The position numbers and the translations under genes are program-made. The notes beneath the pieces are model-generated. The model ran no database searches, had not been told where the DNA came from, and worked only from the letters and a program-made list of their open reading frames with translations. Source: Promethearchaeota archaeon (lineage in GTDB: Archaea; Asgardarchaeota; Lokiarchaeia; Sigynarchaeales; SOKP01). Taken from it: a DNA stretch of 14,451 bases. Positions 13,795-14,451 of the stretch are shown here, piece after piece. The DNA is taken from the NCBI GenBank assembly GCA_030605085.1, contig JAUWBH010000158.1:1-14451 (forward strand), in the 5' to 3' direction. Position 1 is the stretch's first letter; every line of letters starts with the position of its first letter.

Positions 13795-14230
13795 AATTAT
13801 CGAAACTGATGTAGCCATTGATTTCTTGAGAGGTAAAAATCAAGAAACTAATGAAAAAATAAATGAATTAATAGTCCAAGGTGTAGATCTAAGAATCACT
13901 CAAATTTCTATATGTAAATTATGGTATGGTGTTTATCGTTTAAAATCAAAAAAGAAACAGATTTCAGAAGTGAAAAAATTAAATAAGTTTATATTAAATT
14001 TTCCAGAAATTCTAACATTAGATAATGACTCAAGTAAAATATATGGCGAAATTTGTGCTGAATTGGATAATAAAGGCATTCGCGTACCTCAATTTGATCT
14101 CTTAAATGCGTCTATTGCTATTGCAAATAAAGTTGCTTTAATAACAAGAGATAAAAATTATTTTCCAAGAATAAATGATTTATCTGAATTTGATTTCTTA
14201 GAACTATGGGAATATCCTAATTCTGATTAA
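13787..14230 (+). CDS. vapC: VapC-type PIN-domain toxin, conserved Glu replaced by Lys
   Basis: A 147-residue PIN-domain protein. Acidic residues D8 (ETDVAIDFLRG), D104 (PQFDLLNASIA) and D122 (TRDKNYF) are in place. In the segment ISICKLWYGVYR (40-51) the position that is normally Glu in the family (IS-xx-EL-YG) is K44, codon AAA at 13916-13918; GAA would restore it, a one-base change. That Glu helps bind the catalytic metal, so nuclease activity is likely lost or reduced. The frame is otherwise intact with normal family length, and ATG 13787 overlaps vapB by 8 bp. It may be a recently inactivated toxin still able to pair with VapB and regulate the operon. Confidence 0.82.
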   Translation: MIKIIETDVAIDFLRGKNQETNEKINELIVQGVDLRITQISICKLWYGVYRLKSKKKQISEVKKLNKFILNFPEILTLDNDSSKIYGEICAELDNKGIRVPQFDLLNASIAIANKVALITRDKNYFPRINDLSEFDFLELWEYPNSD

Positions 14231-14300
14231 TGTTATCTTGAATAACAAAATTGTTTTTCTTAAAGAAATCTTTTTAATTTAAAATTTTTAACCTGACTGC

Positions 14301-14451
14301 TTAAGAAAACACCTTCTCTTTAGGAAGGTGATGAATTGAGCTTGAGGAGAATTCACTAAATCTTCGCACTCCTTTTTCTTAAATTCTCTTTAAATATGTT
14401 TTAATTAATTCCTACTCTTTGGTCGGATAACCAACGACTACAAAAAGAAAC
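14301..14451 (-). pseudogene. Probable TnpB (IS200/IS605-family) remnant with internal deletion
   Basis: One minus-strand frame entering from the right edge reads VVVGYPTKE, stop (TAG 14412-14414), ELIKTYLKRI, stop (TAA 14379-14381), then KGVRRFSEFSS, SSIHHLPKEKVFS and a stop at 14301-14303. The YPTKE-(Q)-ELIK pattern is the start of TnpB proteins (YPTKEQEELI), with the Gln codon turned to TAG. The short distance to the tail implies loss of the catalytic core. The TnpB assignment of the tail half rests on the shared frame and on the hairpin nearby, so it is less sure than the N-terminal match. Confidence 0.4.
14310..14330. repeat. 7-bp hairpin at the end of the TnpB-like remnant
   Basis: CACCTTC (14310-14316) and GAAGGTG (14324-14330) form a perfect stem with a 7-nt loop. 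Subterminal hairpins are recognised by TnpA and form the 3' end of TnpB guide RNAs in IS200/IS605 elements. Its place inside the last codons of the remnant fits, but no element boundary can be fixed. Confidence 0.4.

Noticed and set aside
1..14451. CRISPR arrays, tRNA or rRNA genes
   Set aside because: No regularly spaced repeats and no tRNA arms or rRNA-like segments were found on reading both strands.

Overview
The window is AT-rich (roughly two thirds A+T by eye) and looks archaeal. Several genes have TATA-like boxes about 26 bp upstream of the start codon or of the inferred transcription start, and two of these (at 975 and 13567) appear leaderless. Internal genes of operons instead carry GAGGTGA-type Shine-Dalgarno (SD) sites. 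Gene content also fits an archaeon: ferredoxin-dependent 2-oxoacid oxidoreductase, VapBC pairs, and a fumarate reductase B subunit fused to HdrB-type CCG domains. An anaerobic archaeon is well supported; an Asgard (Lokiarchaeia-like) origin is only a guess from composition and gene mix.

Layout. (1) 1-975, minus strand: a ferredoxin subunit followed by the truncated alpha subunit of a KorA-type 2-oxoacid:ferredoxin oxidoreductase. (2) 1154-1901, minus: an intact VapBC pair with a repeat-rich operator. (3) 1902-2144: a possible coding remnant, then hairpins. (4) 2145-3326, minus: an NAD-type isocitrate/isopropylmalate dehydrogenase-family enzyme of uncertain substrate. (5) 3327-3757: non-coding, with a less AT-rich island holding two GAGTTACTC copies. 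(6) 3758-4564, minus: an FkbM methyltransferase, divergent from a 34-codon small ORF at 4667. (7) 4782-7710, minus: a non-canonical fumarate-reductase-like flavoprotein followed after 9 bp by a membrane-inserted M28 peptidase. (8) 7711-8429: a decayed GNAT toxin-antitoxin pair. (9) 8430-11719, plus: canonical SdhA/FrdA plus a TfrB-like iron-sulfur/CCG subunit. (10) 11849-13406, plus: a short TPR protein overlapping an MmgE/PrpD-family gene. (11) 13567-14230, plus: a second VapBC pair whose toxin has Lys in place of the conserved acidic residue. (12) 14301-14451, minus: a probable TnpB (IS200/IS605) remnant.

How the genes fit together. KorDA, the IDH-family enzyme, SdhA with the CCG-type B subunit and the PrpD-family protein are all C4-C6 di/tricarboxylic acid enzymes. 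They would suit an incomplete or reversible TCA cycle coupled to ferredoxin and to a thiol/disulfide or quinone acceptor; this is inference. The metabolic genes are interleaved with toxin-antitoxin loci (two with intact frames, one dead) and a transposon remnant, so the region has been rearranged repeatedly.
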